Assembly (NCBI GenBank): GCA_002375765.1
Contig: DFMV01000011.1
Coordinates: 1-64,000 of the forward strand
DNA: 64,000 nucleotides
Source: Rhizobiales bacterium UBA3584
GTDB taxonomy: Bacteria > Pseudomonadota > Alphaproteobacteria > Rhizobiales > Devosiaceae
Direction of reading: 5' to 3'
Of the stretch, positions 62,669 to 64,000 are shown one piece after another (positions within the stretch are counted from its first letter, which is position 1; every line of letters begins with the position of its first letter). Position numbers and translations under genes: made by a program. The notes below the pieces were generated by a model. The model did not search any database. It was not told the origin of the DNA and worked only from the letters and a program-made list of their open reading frames with translations.

Positions 62669-62696
62669 GGCGCGTGGACCTTTTGGCCCGCGCGCC
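62669..62696 (+). other. Intercistronic hairpin after CUT1 binding-protein gene
   Basis: GGCGCGTGGACC and GGCCCGCGCGCC pair over 12 positions (one mismatch, one G-T) around TTTT, 19 bp after the binding-protein stop and 23 bp before the permease ATG. It is comparable with the three other binding-protein 3' stems here. Confidence 0.65.
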
Positions 62697-62719
62697 AATC
62701 AAGGAGGAGGAGCAAGGCC

Positions 62720-63580
62720 ATGCGCGCAACGACGCGAACGGCGTACGGATTTCTGACGCCCTATCTGTTGATCTTTGCCGCCTTCTGGGTCTGGCCGATC
62801 ATCTATTCGTTCTACCTCTCCTTCATGTCCACACGCGTTCAGCCCTGGACCTTCAACCCCACCTTCAACTGGGGACGGTTGATCATCGACCCCGCTTTCG
62901 CCAACGCGCTCAAGAACACTCTGCTTATCCTCGTCATTCAGGTGCCGGTGATGATCGCGCTGGCGACGCTGCTTTCTGTGCTGCTCAATTCCCAACTGCT
63001 CAAGGCGCGCGGCATAATGCGGTTTGCCTTTTTCGCGCCGGTGGTGGTTGGCGAGGTTGCCTACGCCGCCGTCTTCCGCCTGATGTTCCAGGCCGATTTC
63101 GGCGTCATCAACAAATTGCTCGGCCTTGTCGGCATCGCCCCGATCTCGTGGAGCTCGAACCCCACTGCCGCCATGGCGCTCATCATCATGGCCGTCACCT
63201 GGCGCTGGGTCGGCTACAACGCCATCATCATCCTCTCGGGCCTGCAATCGATCCCTGAGGACGTCTATGAGGCTGCAACGCTCGACAAGGTCTCAAAGAC
63301 AAAACAGTTCTTCTTCATCACCCTGCCGTTGCTGCGCCCCATCATTCTGGTTTGCGTGGTCCTTTCGGTCATCGGCACCATGCAACTGTTCGCCGAACCC
63401 TTCCTCATCACCAATCGCGGCGGCCCCGGCGGAGCCACCGAAACGCTCGGCCTGTTCCTCTATCGGCAGGGCTTTACGGTTCTCAATTTCGGCTACGCCT
63501 CGGCAATAGCCTACACCATCGCGGCCATCGCCATTGTTATCTCGGCGCTCAATTTCTGGCTGGGGAGGGACCCCAAATGA
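62720..63580 (+). CDS. CUT1 sugar ABC transporter permease (MalF-like)
   Basis: This 286-residue six-TM permease has AYGFLTPYLLIFAAFWVWPI at TM1 and the EAA loop EDVYEAATLDKVSKTKQFFFITLPLLRP (about 205-232), followed by ITNRGGPGGATETLGLFLYRQGF, a standard CUT1 block. Strong RBS AAGGAGGAGG precedes ATG at 62720. Its stop overlaps the next permease by 4 nt. Confidence 0.9.
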   Translation: MRATTRTAYGFLTPYLLIFAAFWVWPIIYSFYLSFMSTRVQPWTFNPTFNWGRLIIDPAFANALKNTLLILVIQVPVMIALATLLSVLLNSQLLKARGIMRFAFFAPVVVGEVAYAAVFRLMFQADFGVINKLLGLVGIAPISWSSNPTAAMALIIMAVTWRWVGYNAIIILSGLQSIPEDVYEAATLDKVSKTKQFFFITLPLLRPIILVCVVLSVIGTMQLFAEPFLITNRGGPGGATETLGLFLYRQGFTVLNFGYASAIAYTIAAIAIVISALNFWLGRDPK

Positions 63581-64000
63581 GATCGAAATCGCAAACCACG
63601 TTGCTGCGAACCGTCGGGCTTCACGCCGTCCTGGTTCCCTTGGCTCTCGTCTGGCTGTTTCCCATCTGGATGATGGTTGTGTTTTCGACCCAACCGGAAA
63701 ACGCGATCTTTTCGGCCAATCTCGTCATGCTGCCGTCAGATCAGTTCGCCGAGAACTTCTCCCGCCTTCAAGCCGATACCGGCTTCCTGCGCACGGTCTT
63801 CGTCTCGGTTGTGGTGGCGCTGGTCTATACGGTCCTGTCGGTCATGTTGACCTCCATGGCAGGCTGGGCGCTGGCGCGCTACAATTTTGCCGGCAAGGGG
63901 CTGGTTCTGGCCATTATTCTCGGCACGTTGACCCTGCCATATTTCGTCGTCGTCATCCCCCAGTTCATCATGGTGGCCCGCGATTTCGGTCTGGCCAACA
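63577..64000 (+). CDS. CUT1 sugar ABC transporter permease (MalG-like), truncated by window end
   Basis: The first 141 residues are present. TM1 is VLVPLALVWLFPIWMMVVF, followed by STQPENAIFS and FLRTVFVSVVVALVYTVLSVM; then SMAGWALARYNFAGKG and LTLPYFVVVIPQFIMVARDFGLAN, the CUT1 MalG blocks. The EAA loop lies outside the window. ATGA overlap couples it to the MalF-like gene. Confidence 0.88.
   Translation, partial: MRSKSQTTLLRTVGLHAVLVPLALVWLFPIWMMVVFSTQPENAIFSANLVMLPSDQFAENFSRLQADTGFLRTVFVSVVVALVYTVLSVMLTSMAGWALARYNFAGKGLVLAIILGTLTLPYFVVVIPQFIMVARDFGLAN

Overview
This is a GC-rich alphaproteobacterial chromosome segment. The gene families fit Hyphomicrobiales, and Devosia/Pelagibacterium-like relatives are my best guess. 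That placement is inferred from family content (a frcRBCAK-type fructose uptake set, DUF2277, GFA-like and MAPEG proteins, cellulose-synthase-like EPS genes) and from the number of ABC sugar transporters; no 16S gene is present. I see no phage, insertion sequence or CRISPR array.

Layout. 0-5.6 kb: end of a solute-binding gene, an oligopeptide-type ABC transporter (two permeases and a double-ATPase) and an MFS carrier. 5.9-25.4 kb: mostly core or housekeeping genes: tRNA-Gln, a secreted CHAP protein, Ppx/GppA, rlmE, a DHA2 drug exporter, a lipid kinase with a metallophosphoesterase, a glycosyltransferase, glyoxalase-fold proteins, a flavin disulfide reductase, guaB, MAPEG, rsmB, tspO and guaA. 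Embedded here is a tandem pair of AraC-GyrI regulators followed by a secreted Asp/Gly-repeat protein, all sharing duplicated upstream DNA. 25.4-32.1 kb: a six-gene operon for partner-switching signalling (GGDEF-EAL protein, degenerate HATPase, STAS-like/methyltransferase fusion, Cache-HAMP-PP2C phosphatase, HATPase, STAS). It resembles Pseudomonas siaABCD but has a second, degenerate kinase/STAS pair and a methyltransferase. I consider it the most novel part of the window. 32.8-39.0 kb: an exopolysaccharide operon (UDP-xylose synthase, galE, cellulose-synthase-like transferase, UDP-glucose dehydrogenase, secreted GH26-like hydrolase).

40.6-53.0 kb: an L-sugar catabolic cluster with a mutarotase, IclR and GntR regulators and its own ribose-type ABC transporter. 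Its enzymes form an oxidative L-fucose route (aldose dehydrogenase, lactonase, dehydratase, SDR, FAH-type hydrolase to pyruvate and lactate) and also an L-galactonate/tagaturonate/altronate branch. 53.1-58.1 kb: frcK, frcR and the divergent frcBCA fructose transporter with a clear operator palindrome. 58.2-60.3 kb: DUF2277, then TetR divergent from a homocysteine-methyltransferase-like gene. 60.4-64.0 kb: an AraC regulator divergent from a CUT1 sugar transporter that runs off the window.

The genes point to a heterotroph specialised in scavenging peptides and plant or algal sugars, with c-di-GMP-linked control and surface polysaccharide production. All functional calls come from motif recognition in the translated sequence; no database search was possible.
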